Source of the DNA: Candidatus Puniceispirillum sp.
Lineage (GTDB): Bacteria > Pseudomonadota > Alphaproteobacteria > Puniceispirillales > Puniceispirillaceae
NCBI GenBank assembly: GCA_028382965.1
Contig: JAOEUK010000013.1
Span: 1 to 44,574 of the forward strand
DNA: 44,574 nucleotides
Reading direction: 5' to 3'
The notes under the pieces are model-generated. The model saw only the letters and a list, made by a program, of their open reading frames with translations, searched no databases and was not told the origin of the DNA. A program made the position numbers and the translations under genes. Shown piece by piece: positions 28,117-35,868 of the stretch. How positions within the stretch are numbered: the stretch's first letter is position 1; each line of letters begins with the position of its first letter.

Positions 28117-28761
28117 TTATTCTACGCGGTGTTTGGTTTCGAAATATGACAGGGCTAGCGCCAATAACGCATCTGCATCTATGTTAGATGTATCAATGCT
28201 AATGGCGTCTTCCGCGGCTCTTAATGGAGCCACCAACCGTGTCCTATCTCGGTAGTCTCGAATTTTCATAGCCGCAAGAACGTCGCGGAAGATAGCCGAT
28301 TGTCCTCCACGAAGCAACTCTTTGGTGCGTCTGTCAGCGCGGATGCTAATATTGGCATCAATAAAGAATTTTAGATCAGCGTCTGGAAGTATGATTGTAC
28401 CAATATCGCGACCATCAAGAACGGCCCCATTCCCTGAGGGAGGGGCCGCAGCGAATGCTCGTTGTAATGTTAATAGTTCAGCGCGAACGGTCGCTAATGA
28501 AGCAATGTTAGACGCCAGGCTTGCCACAAGGTCTGTGCGAATCTCTGGACTTTTAGTCAGTGTTAAATCCATTTCAGAGGCACATTTAACTGCTTGATTT
28601 TCATCGATATAGTTTACATCAATGCCAGCCTTCATAAGGCTGAGCGCGACTGCGCGGTAAAGTGCACCTGTATCAAGATAATCGTAGTTTAACCGAAGGG
28701 CTAGTTTTCTGGCAAGCGTGCCCTTACCGCTCGCGGCAGATCCATCGATAGCGATGATCAT
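28117..28761 (-). CDS. cmk: Cytidylate kinase
   Basis: A 214-residue P-loop kinase that phosphorylates CMP and dCMP. The N-terminal P-loop is IAIDGSAASGKGTLARKLA. YLDTGALYRAVAL binds CMP, LDGRDIGTIILPDADLKFFIDA and the RDYRDRTRLVAPL segment complete the active site. It overlaps the end of aroA by 4 bp (ATGA-type), indicating translational coupling. A gap of 245 bp to rpsA follows. Confidence 0.95.
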   Translation of the reverse strand: MIIAIDGSAASGKGTLARKLALRLNYDYLDTGALYRAVALSLMKAGIDVNYIDENQAVKCASEMDLTLTKSPEIRTDLVASLASNIASLATVRAELLTLQRAFAAAPPSGNGAVLDGRDIGTIILPDADLKFFIDANISIRADRRTKELLRGGQSAIFRDVLAAMKIRDYRDRTRLVAPLRAAEDAISIDTSNIDADALLALALSYFETKHRVE

Positions 28762-30101
28762 TGTGCATTCCCATCGGAGATAGAAGCGCCAAGCTGGTTC
28801 ATTCTGCTAGCAAACCCCGGAAAGCTTGTCTCTATGGTATTGCATCCAGTAACAGTTATTGGCGTCTCTGCAATTAGGCCCAAGGATAAAAATGACATCG
28901 CGATTCGGTGATCATTTTGGGCTGATAATATTGGACCTCCAATAATTTTACTATTGGCAACGCACATTGAGCTATCATCATAGCTAACATTTACACCACA
29001 TTTTATCAGGCCGTCTGCCATAGCCTTAATTCGATCTGTTTCTTTGACCCGCAATTCGGCAATTCCAAGCATTTCTGTGGTACCTATTGCTGTAGCTGCA
29101 GCTACAGACAATATTGGATATTCATCAATCATAGAGGCAGCTCGATCTGCAGGAACAACAATACCATGCAATTGGCTATATCGAACACGTAAATCGGCAA
29201 CTAGCTCACCACCTTCAATGCGTTCGTTTCTTTTATCTATTTTCCCCCCCATTTCAATGAGTGTTCTAATTAATCCAGCACGAGATGGGTTTGTGCCAAT
29301 GCCCACAAGATTAATATCACTCCCTGGCGTGATTAGCGCAGCAACGACTGCAAATGCTGCTGATGAGGGATCACTTGGTACGGTAATATCCGCGGCCCGG
29401 AGGATAGCTCCTTCAGAAAGTTGGATATGGTGGGACAGGTCGGCGTTTACATTCTGTTCAACTGACGCTCCAAAATGCCGAAGCATAGACTCGCTATGAT
29501 CACGTGACGCTTGAGGTTCGTTTATATTAGTTGCGCCACGTGCATTGAGTCCAGCTAGAAGGATTGCAGATTTAACCTGTGCAGAGGCAACTTTTGAATG
29601 ATAATCAAGCGCTATTGCGTTGCTAACACCACTAATTGTTACTGGTAGTAATCCGCCGTCGCGGCTAGTGATTTTGGCCCCCATCTCAACAAGTGGGTTA
29701 GTGATGCGCGCCATTGGTCGACCACTTAATGACTCGTCACCACAAAACGTTGCTGTGATGGCTTGGCCAGCGACAACACCCATAAGCAGGCGGACACCTG
29801 TTCCAGAGTTGCCAAGATTAAGAACAGTTGTCGGTGAAACCATCCCGTTTAAACCTATTCCAATGACTTGCCATACAGAGTTTTTATTGCGGGTAATTGT
29901 TACGCCAAGTGCAATCAAAGCATCTTTAGTGGACATGACATCAGCGCCCTCAAGTAAACCTCGAATTTTGGTTGTACCAATTGCCAGGCTACCCAAAATG
30001 AGAGAGCGATGAGAGATTGATTTGTCGCCTGGTATAGCTACTGTGCCGAGCAAAGGGCCGGCCTTTTGTGAAACGAGTTGATCGCGGGATAACGGTGACA
30101 T
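28758..30101 (-). CDS. aroA: 3-phosphoshikimate 1-carboxyvinyltransferase (EPSP synthase)
   Basis: A 447-residue shikimate-pathway enzyme that joins shikimate-3-phosphate and PEP. IPGDKSISHRSLILGSLA is the S3P-binding N-terminus. LGNSGTGVRLLMGVVAG is the PEP region; this LGNSGT-Ala/Gly context distinguishes class I and class II enzymes, but I do not assign sensitivity here. RVKETDRIKAMADGL and DHRIAMSFLSLGL are catalytic. AAGGG lies upstream of the start. It heads the aroA-cmk-rpsA cluster and is divergent from the TIGR02300-family gene. Confidence 0.96.
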   Translation of the reverse strand: MSPLSRDQLVSQKAGPLLGTVAIPGDKSISHRSLILGSLAIGTTKIRGLLEGADVMSTKDALIALGVTITRNKNSVWQVIGIGLNGMVSPTTVLNLGNSGTGVRLLMGVVAGQAITATFCGDESLSGRPMARITNPLVEMGAKITSRDGGLLPVTISGVSNAIALDYHSKVASAQVKSAILLAGLNARGATNINEPQASRDHSESMLRHFGASVEQNVNADLSHHIQLSEGAILRAADITVPSDPSSAAFAVVAALITPGSDINLVGIGTNPSRAGLIRTLIEMGGKIDKRNERIEGGELVADLRVRYSQLHGIVVPADRAASMIDEYPILSVAAATAIGTTEMLGIAELRVKETDRIKAMADGLIKCGVNVSYDDSSMCVANSKIIGGPILSAQNDHRIAMSFLSLGLIAETPITVTGCNTIETSFPGFASRMNQLGASISDGNAQ

Positions 30102-30270
30102 TCAAGGCCCTTATGTGGTTGATTGAAGTCAGGCTTTGCTATCCTAAACTTCACCTGAAGTGCTTCTAACATTTTTCTGGGTGAGTAGGCAATCTAACGT
30201 GTAACACTCTCAAATCTGCAAACTTGGAGGGAGTTAAAGAAAAAAAGTTACAAACAAATAGAAAATTGTT

Positions 30271-30296
30271 TTGACAGCTTGAGAAATTTGTATCAA
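30271..30296 (+). promoter_or_regulatory. Possible sigma-70-type promoter of the TIGR02300-family gene
   Basis: TTGACA at 30271-30276 is a perfect -35 hexamer. TATCAA at 30291 is only 14 bases away, shorter than the usual 16-18, so the -10 is uncertain. It lies in the 252-bp divergent gap between aroA and the + strand gene at 30354. Confidence 0.3.
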
Positions 30297-30353
30297 ATCC
30301 CACCAACAGTAATTATTTTAATTAACGTTTAGCTGATTTAAGGGATGTAAAAC

Positions 30354-30713
30354 ATGGCAAAAGTGGAACTTGGGGTTAAGCGGATTTGCTTATCATGCGG
30401 CATGCGCTTTTATGACTTTAACCGTAGCCCAATCGCTTGCCCAGGTTGTGGCACAGACTTTGACTTTGAAAATTTTGCAAAAAGTAAGAAAAGTCGTGAA
30501 GTAAAAAAAAGTAAAACAAAAAAAGTTTTATCTGACACCGAGGCTGTAACAATTAACGATGGGGGTGGTGATGAAAAGACTAGTGTTGATGATGAAGAGG
30601 TTGATTTTGATGAAGAAGGTGCCGACGATACGGATGAATCACTTATAATTACAGATGATCTTGGCGATGAGGATCCATTAGTGCCAAATTCGGACAAAAA
30701 AGAAGAAGAATAA
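30354..30713 (+). CDS. TIGR02300 family protein (zinc ribbon with acidic tail)
   Basis: A 119-residue protein. The N-terminal 45 residues hold two CX2C pairs (CLSCGMRF and CPGCGTDF) with FYDFNRSP between them, typical of the TIGR02300 family found in alphaproteobacteria. A basic Lys-rich stretch (about 43-60) follows. The C-terminal half is highly acidic (runs of Asp and Glu) and probably disordered. AAGGGA is well spaced from the ATG. The function is unknown; zinc binding is inferred from the cysteines. tRNA-Ala follows. Confidence 0.85.
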   Translation: MAKVELGVKRICLSCGMRFYDFNRSPIACPGCGTDFDFENFAKSKKSREVKKSKTKKVLSDTEAVTINDGGGDEKTSVDDEEVDFDEEGADDTDESLIITDDLGDEDPLVPNSDKKEEE

Positions 30714-30897
30714 TTAATTGATAGCTGTTCTTTAGTTGGATCATGTTTAATTTTGCTAAAATCAATAGGGTTAGGTTTATAAAAATTAAAAATCACTTGC
30801 GTAAGCCGTAGCGGCTACGTTAGAAAATAATTGCTGCGCGCGAGCGTGGCACGCTTTGGAACCCGCGACTATAAACGTACAGTCCGTGAGGCACCAA

Positions 30898-30973
<76 letters not shown>

Positions 30974-31177
30974 AATTTTCCCCAGATAAATTGATAAATC
31001 GAAACGTTTCAGGCCTTTTTCTTTAACTTATATGAAAAATGGTCGGTGGAAATTAGTGTTATTAAAAAACTGCAGGAACGTTCGCTTTCCATTAAAATTT
31101 TTAGGAGTAAAAGCAAAAGCTTTCGTTTTGGCTAAATTAGTATCGATAGTGTGTAATAAGTGGTTGGATGTTATTAA

Positions 31178-33075
31178 ATGGAGTTAAAACATATAGTTTA
31201 GTTTTTTGTCTTGTGAATTTTTTTACGTCAATTTTTTTATGCCTCAGATCAAGTCACTTCAAGAAAATGCTCCGAAGCACCGCTCGCTTCTCACTCTGAT
31301 ATTACTTCAGAATTGGACAGCCTAGCGAACTCTGAAGAACAAAGGAAATCTTGTGAAAAACAAGAAGAATAAAAAACTGACAGTGACATTGAAAGTAAAA
31401 AGACGTCCAGTAATTCTCCAAACACTCCAGAAGTGGCGCGCACTTCTAACTTACCTTCAGCGGTTTCGAGCAACGGGGCCCTGATAAAAACGACTGCCAT
31501 TTTTGCTGGGGGGTTAGGGGGTGCTGTTATTGGATCTCTGGGTGAACACAGTAGGAGTAGTGGGGCGTTGGCAGGTCGGTGAGTGGATCCTTTTCTAACA
31601 GTGGGGCTTCTCTGCGTCATATTTGGAAACTTCTGCGTATTGGGCTAGTCACGCGCCCAAAGAAATTAATGCGTCAGTTGCTTATGCTTTGGGGTGCACA
31701 GGCAGCGGAATAATTGTGGGCGTTGTTGATGTTCCTTCGGACTCTGACCACCCTGATTTAGATGCTAATTATGTGACTGGTTGGGATGCATCTGCTGGGA
31801 ATACAAGCGGTGACTGTGGAGGCATTTACTCTAGTTCGCATGGTGTTCATGTCGCTGGAATAATTGCGGCTGAAAATAATTGGACTGGTATGCATGAGAT
31901 TGCACACAACGCTAAAATTAAACCAGTTACAATCTTTGGTGACTCGGAAGCTGATGATACAAACACAAACCAATTAATAACCGCCATTGGACATGCTAGC
32001 GGATCTGGTATAGCGGTCATGAATAATAGTTGGGGAGCTTCTGAGGTAGCTTCATATTCTTTTGGAGGTGGAGCAAGATACTATTCTAGGCCAGTTCTTT
32101 TTTCAGGTGCCCAGTTGTCAAGTGGAGAGTTAAACGCGCGGAAAACGGCAGCTTCAACAACTGTTGTTGTTTGGGCAAATGGGAATGATGGCCAGAACAA
32201 TGCTAATGGAAAGATGCATTCCTGGACCTCTAATGCAGGTGCATCAAGTGGAAGAACATCACATGCTGATTACATTGGTTATGTTGATGCTTCTGCTAAT
32301 ACTAATCAGAATGTGCCTAGTTGGAGGGGTTCTTACCAATTTTATGACAATGGCGCTAGTGGGCCATGGCTTAAGGTGGTGGCTCTAAATGAGGCTGACG
32401 CAATCACCTCTTAAAGCGATGGCTGGGGGTTGCTAAAAATCATTGTATTTCGGCGCCCGGTGGGGAATTAAATTGTTCTCGTGATGCGGGTTTGTATTCT
32501 ACCGTAAATCCAAATGATTCTGGATAAAGGGAAAATTATGGCAATAAGCAAGGTACTTCTGTGAATGCACCGTTAGTATCGGGTGCTTTGGCTATATTAA
32601 AATAACAATTTCCTAATTTGACACCAACACAATTGGTATCTCTTGTTATCAGCACTGCAACTGATTTAGACGCTACTGGCGTAGACGAAGTCTATGGCAT
32701 TTGAAAGTTGATCTTGGGTCCTCTGCCACCCCATCAGAAGCCCTGATTGTGGTATCAGGATCTGGCTCTCCAGTTGGATTAGGCGGTTCTGGAAGTGCTG
32801 GCAGAATAAGATTATCTTCTGCTTTTCAGTATATTTTTGGAAAAAAATTAGGTGAATTGTTTGGAAAAAACATTAGCAAATAAAGGTGCTAATTGAAGCT
32901 TTGATGGCAGTGCTGGCTGTGAAAAAGTTATGTCGAATGTTGAATTGGCGCTAAGATTATATATAAAACTGGAAAAGAAAGGTGTTTCAGTTACTGATAA
33001 ATTGAAGTTTTTAAATTTGATTACCTCAGGATCTGGATTTAAATTCAAAATAATAGAGAAAAGGTTGTTAAATTA
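31178..33075 (+). pseudogene. Degenerate subtilisin-family (S8) serine protease
   Basis: Remnant of a secreted serine protease. From ATG 31178 the frame has stops within its signal-peptide-like start (TAG, TGA) and again near 31367 and 31580. The best-preserved block, 31623-32414, contains the Asp region GVVDVPSDSDHPDL and the His region SSSHGVHVAGIIAAE. The Ser region QGTSVNAPLVSGALAILK follows in another stretch near 32550-32605, after an in-frame stop. Further fragments run to 33075 in at least one other frame. No beta-barrel domain is visible. With stops and frame changes throughout, it cannot make a functional protease. A Ser/Gly-rich, autotransporter-like linker near 31500 suggests an exported ancestor. 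Confidence 0.75.
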
Positions 33076-33150
33076 AACTCTATGTGGATGATGGAATTTG
33101 GAAGTTGCATTTAAACCATTAGTAAAGTTTTTAGGTGATCAGGTTATCAG

Positions 33151-33942
33151 ATGAAATTCACTATTCACGGTGTCAGGGGATCTGTTCCCACCCCTAAGGA
33201 CGGTTTTTTAAAATATGGTGGTAATACCAGCTGCTATGAAATTGAAACTGATCATCACCAATTGTTTTGTGATGCTGGAACTGGGTTCCAGTCTGCTGAA
33301 TTGGAACGAAACACAAAAGATACCTTTGTATTTTTTACGCACTTCCATCATGATCATATTCAAGGTTTTCCATTTAATGCTGGAATTTTTAGGCCGGGGA
33401 AAAAGATTGTTCTCTCAAGTGGACTTTTAGAGGCAAGCAAAGTCAACTCAACAATGCAAAATTATTTTTCAGGGAGTTATTTCCCTGTTGATGTTTTTGA
33501 TATCTTAGGACATTTAACAGTTGAAGAATTTGAAGAAGCTAAAAATTTACTTAATGGTGATGTCAGCATCGACTGCATTAAACTGCAACACCCTGGTGGT
33601 GCAGTTGGGTACAGTTTTGTCTCCCACAATAAAAAAATTGTCCTGTTGCTTGATAATGAATTTTGTTTATCACAAAAAGACGTTCTATTAAAATTTTGTG
33701 AGAACGCGGATTTACTCATTTGGGATGGTATGTTTACACAAGAAGAGTTGAAAGATAAAAAAGGTTGGGGCCATTCAAGCATTGAACAAGCGGTTGATTT
33801 TACAGAACAGTCAAGTGTCAAGAGGACGTTGATCTGCCATCACGCACCAAACAGGTCTGACCAAGATATCGATAAACTAAGGTTAAAAATATCATCTCAA
33901 AGCGTGGACTTTGGTTTCGAAAACATGTCCTTAATCATCTGA
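33151..33942 (+). CDS. MBL-fold metallohydrolase
   Basis: A 263-residue metallo-beta-lactamase-fold protein. The N-terminus MKFTIHGVRGSVPTP and YGGNTSCYEIE are typical of a lactamase_B_2 subgroup often found beside or fused to signalling proteins. The dinuclear metal motif FFTHFHHDHIQGF (HxHxDH), LQHPGGAVGYSF, the Asp in VLLLDNEF and the C-terminal LICHHAPNRSD are present, so an active hydrolase is likely. A phosphodiesterase acting on a cyclic nucleotide or another phosphoester is conceivable because two cyclase genes are next door, but the substrate is not shown by sequence. Confidence 0.8.
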   Translation: MKFTIHGVRGSVPTPKDGFLKYGGNTSCYEIETDHHQLFCDAGTGFQSAELERNTKDTFVFFTHFHHDHIQGFPFNAGIFRPGKKIVLSSGLLEASKVNSTMQNYFSGSYFPVDVFDILGHLTVEEFEEAKNLLNGDVSIDCIKLQHPGGAVGYSFVSHNKKIVLLLDNEFCLSQKDVLLKFCENADLLIWDGMFTQEELKDKKGWGHSSIEQAVDFTEQSSVKRTLICHHAPNRSDQDIDKLRLKISSQSVDFGFENMSLII

Positions 33943-34038
33943 TTGAAAGCTGCTCTTATAGATGTCTACCTAAATTTCTTTTGCGCGGTGTTCTTATAAA
34001 AACCAGGGCACCAGGATGGCAGCAAAAACAGTGTGATT

Positions 34039-34923
34039 TTATTTATACTTATCTTTAACCTTCATAATTTCAAGAAACACTGCATTTGATATTTGGTCTG
34101 CAACGGTGTCGCTAACCAAGGCCATTTGACCAAGGGGGCCTCCAGTGTTACCTGACCACAAAGTTTTTCCACCAGGTGCTTTTAAAACAATGTCGACGTC
34201 AAAGTTTTGTCCACTCGCTGATATAGTGCCAATGACTTGATAATCATCCTCACTTGGATTTTGCTGAATTATGGAGTCAATCCAATCTTTTTTGTCTAAA
34301 TATTTTGCCAGATCATTTGTCACATCATGTGCAAACGATGAGACATCCGCACCAGAGCCGCTAAAAGGTTTAACGGCGATAGCAGGGCCGTCGTTGTCTC
34401 TATCCATACCTTTTGAGCCAACATTTAGTCTTCCAGTGCTCCAGACTTCTACGGGGGTAGCAATATTCTTAAGAGTTTGTTTACCGCAATTATTAAAGAC
34501 TTTGGCTTGGTTTTGATCAAGACACAGATAGGCAGAAGTTGAAATGGCGACATCACCTTGTTCAGCAATTGATTCTAGGCGAGCTGCAATGTTCACGGTG
34601 TCGCCATAAACGTCTGGTGGCGGGCCTTCTTCGTGTTCAACGTCTCCTAAATGAATTCCAACCCTTAATGCAAGATGTCCCTGACTTTTTGAAATTTCTT
34701 GCCATTCCATCGCACAATTCACAGCATTTGATGCACTGTTGAATTCAATTAGCCAGCCGTCGCCAAGCGACTTTATCATCGTGCCTTGATGTTTCTCTAA
34801 GGATGGTCGGATAATTTCCTTGGTAAAGTTACGAAGCTTTTCCAATGTTCCAGGCTCATCTTGAGCCATCATTTTGGAATAACCGACTATATCAGCAAGA
34901 AAAATGACTCCTAAACTGCGCAT
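34039..34923 (-). CDS. Class III adenylate/guanylate cyclase with C-terminal TolB/FlgO-like domain
   Basis: A 294-residue protein. The cyclase homology domain (about 1-165) has metal Asp in FLADIVGYSKMM, the second metal Asp in IKSLGDGWLIEF, and DVYGDTVNIAARLES with the transition-state Asn and Arg. It is therefore probably catalytic. After a linker, residues about 185-294 (AIAVKPFSG, FAHDVTNDLAKYLDK, GTISASGQNFDVDIVL) resemble the TolB-N/FlgO-like module often found in alphaproteobacterial cyclases. No membrane segment is seen. A strong GGGAGGG lies before the ATG. ATP rather than GTP as substrate is likely but unproven. Confidence 0.85.
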   Translation of the reverse strand: MRSLGVIFLADIVGYSKMMAQDEPGTLEKLRNFTKEIIRPSLEKHQGTMIKSLGDGWLIEFNSASNAVNCAMEWQEISKSQGHLALRVGIHLGDVEHEEGPPPDVYGDTVNIAARLESIAEQGDVAISTSAYLCLDQNQAKVFNNCGKQTLKNIATPVEVWSTGRLNVGSKGMDRDNDGPAIAVKPFSGSGADVSSFAHDVTNDLAKYLDKKDWIDSIIQQNPSEDDYQVIGTISASGQNFDVDIVLKAPGGKTLWSGNTGGPLGQMALVSDTVADQISNAVFLEIMKVKDKYK

Positions 34924-35252
34924 TCTTCACCCTCCCTGTTCTTTAGACTTCTTATCCAAAAAATATTCCAAGATTAATCGTGGGATATCAGTCTGAAATA
35001 ATACATAATAACTTAAGCTCATCAAATTAAATTAGACATATCATTTTTACTAACATCGAGAAAGATATTTTGGTTTTTTTTATAACTAGCAACGTTATTT
35101 ATTTTTTTATTCATATAGTTTGGGATCTTTTTAAGGATTGAAAGTTTTGAAAGTTAAATTGTTAAAAATCTGAAATGATGATAAAAATTAAATATAGTCT
35201 AAAAAATCATATAATTTTAAGCTATTTTGATCAACGTTGAATCAAGAGCAAA
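34924..35252. promoter_or_regulatory. AT-rich divergent intergenic region
   Basis: A 329-bp gap between the - strand cyclase and the + strand coiled-coil gene, with no ORF of interest. It must hold divergent promoters. A perfect tandem 9-bp direct repeat, TTGAAAGTT at 35138-35146 and 35147-35155, could be a regulator site. The long A/T tracts could bend DNA. No confident -35/-10 pair could be picked. Confidence 0.35.
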
Positions 35253-35825
35253 ATGGGCACACTAGCTGTGAAATCTGTGACGATAAACGAAAACCAAACA
35301 GAGGTTGTCCATCTGAGGGCAACAATAATTGTGCTCAGAGAGCAGTTGGAGACGCTCTCTTTTGAGAGCGATAAAGCTGTACAAAAATCAGTGATGCGCT
35401 CCTCTGATGAAATACAACAATTAAAAGACACCAGTAGTAGCCTTCGGAATGAATTAGAAAATCTTAAGTTTGACAAGGATGCTGCAGTGCAACGTGCAGT
35501 TCAGAGCTCAGCTGATGAGATTCAGCAGCTGAAGAATACGGCGTCAAGCCTCCGAAGTGAGCTCGAGGGCTTAAGGTTTGATAAGGATGCAGCGGTTCAG
35601 CGTGCGGTGCAAAGTTCGACTGATGAGATCCAGCAATTAAAGAATACCACTTCAAGCCTTCGTGGTGAACTTGAGAGCTTAAGGTTTGAAAAAGATGCAG
35701 CGGTTCAGCGTGCGGTGCAAAGTTCGACTGATGAGATCCAGCAATTAAAGAACACCACTTCAAGCCTCCGCTCTGAAATGGAAAAACTACAACTGGATCA
35801 AAGTGAAAAGAAGAAATTAATCTAG
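35253..35825 (+). CDS. Coiled-coil repeat protein
   Basis: A 190-residue protein of unknown function. Residues 29-172 are four tandem 36-residue units (pattern RxELExLxFDKDAAVQRAVQ, then SSxDEIQQLKNTxSSL), followed by half a unit. Leu and Ile at heptad-like spacing and the high Glu, Gln and Lys content indicate an extended coiled coil. There is no signal peptide or membrane segment. AAGAG is correctly placed before ATG 35253. The GAF-cyclase gene follows after 43 bp on the same strand, so an operon is likely, perhaps with a scaffold or sensor-clustering role. That role is inference. Confidence 0.8.
   Translation: MGTLAVKSVTINENQTEVVHLRATIIVLREQLETLSFESDKAVQKSVMRSSDEIQQLKDTSSSLRNELENLKFDKDAAVQRAVQSSADEIQQLKNTASSLRSELEGLRFDKDAAVQRAVQSSTDEIQQLKNTTSSLRGELESLRFEKDAAVQRAVQSSTDEIQQLKNTTSSLRSEMEKLQLDQSEKKKLI
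35337..35822 (+). repeat. 108-bp tandem repeat array (4.5 units)
   Basis: Units start at 35337, 35445, 35553 and 35661, with a partial unit from 35769. Units 3 and 4 share an identical stretch of nearly 60 bases, while units 1 and 2 are more diverged. This points to recent duplication at the 3' side and possible copy-number variation. Each unit is in frame (36 codons). Confidence 0.9.
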
Positions 35826-35868
35826 ACCGAATTAAGATTGTTAATTTTGTTGATGCTTATGTAATAGG

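Noticed and set aside
28017-28140. Similar short stretches (ATTCTACGCGG plus a T/G-rich tail) at about 28019 and at the cmk 3' end near 28118
   Set aside because: Only about 11 bases match exactly and the tails differ; too short to claim a duplicated gene end or a regulatory repeat.
29044-30012. Open + strand frames inside aroA
   Set aside because: They run antisense to a clear aroA with all catalytic motifs; composition follows the complementary codons.
30790-30890. Small hairpins (GCCGTAGCGGC and neighbouring GC-rich palindromes) upstream of tRNA-Ala
   Set aside because: Short stems without T-tracts; could be tRNA leader structure but nothing specific can be supported.
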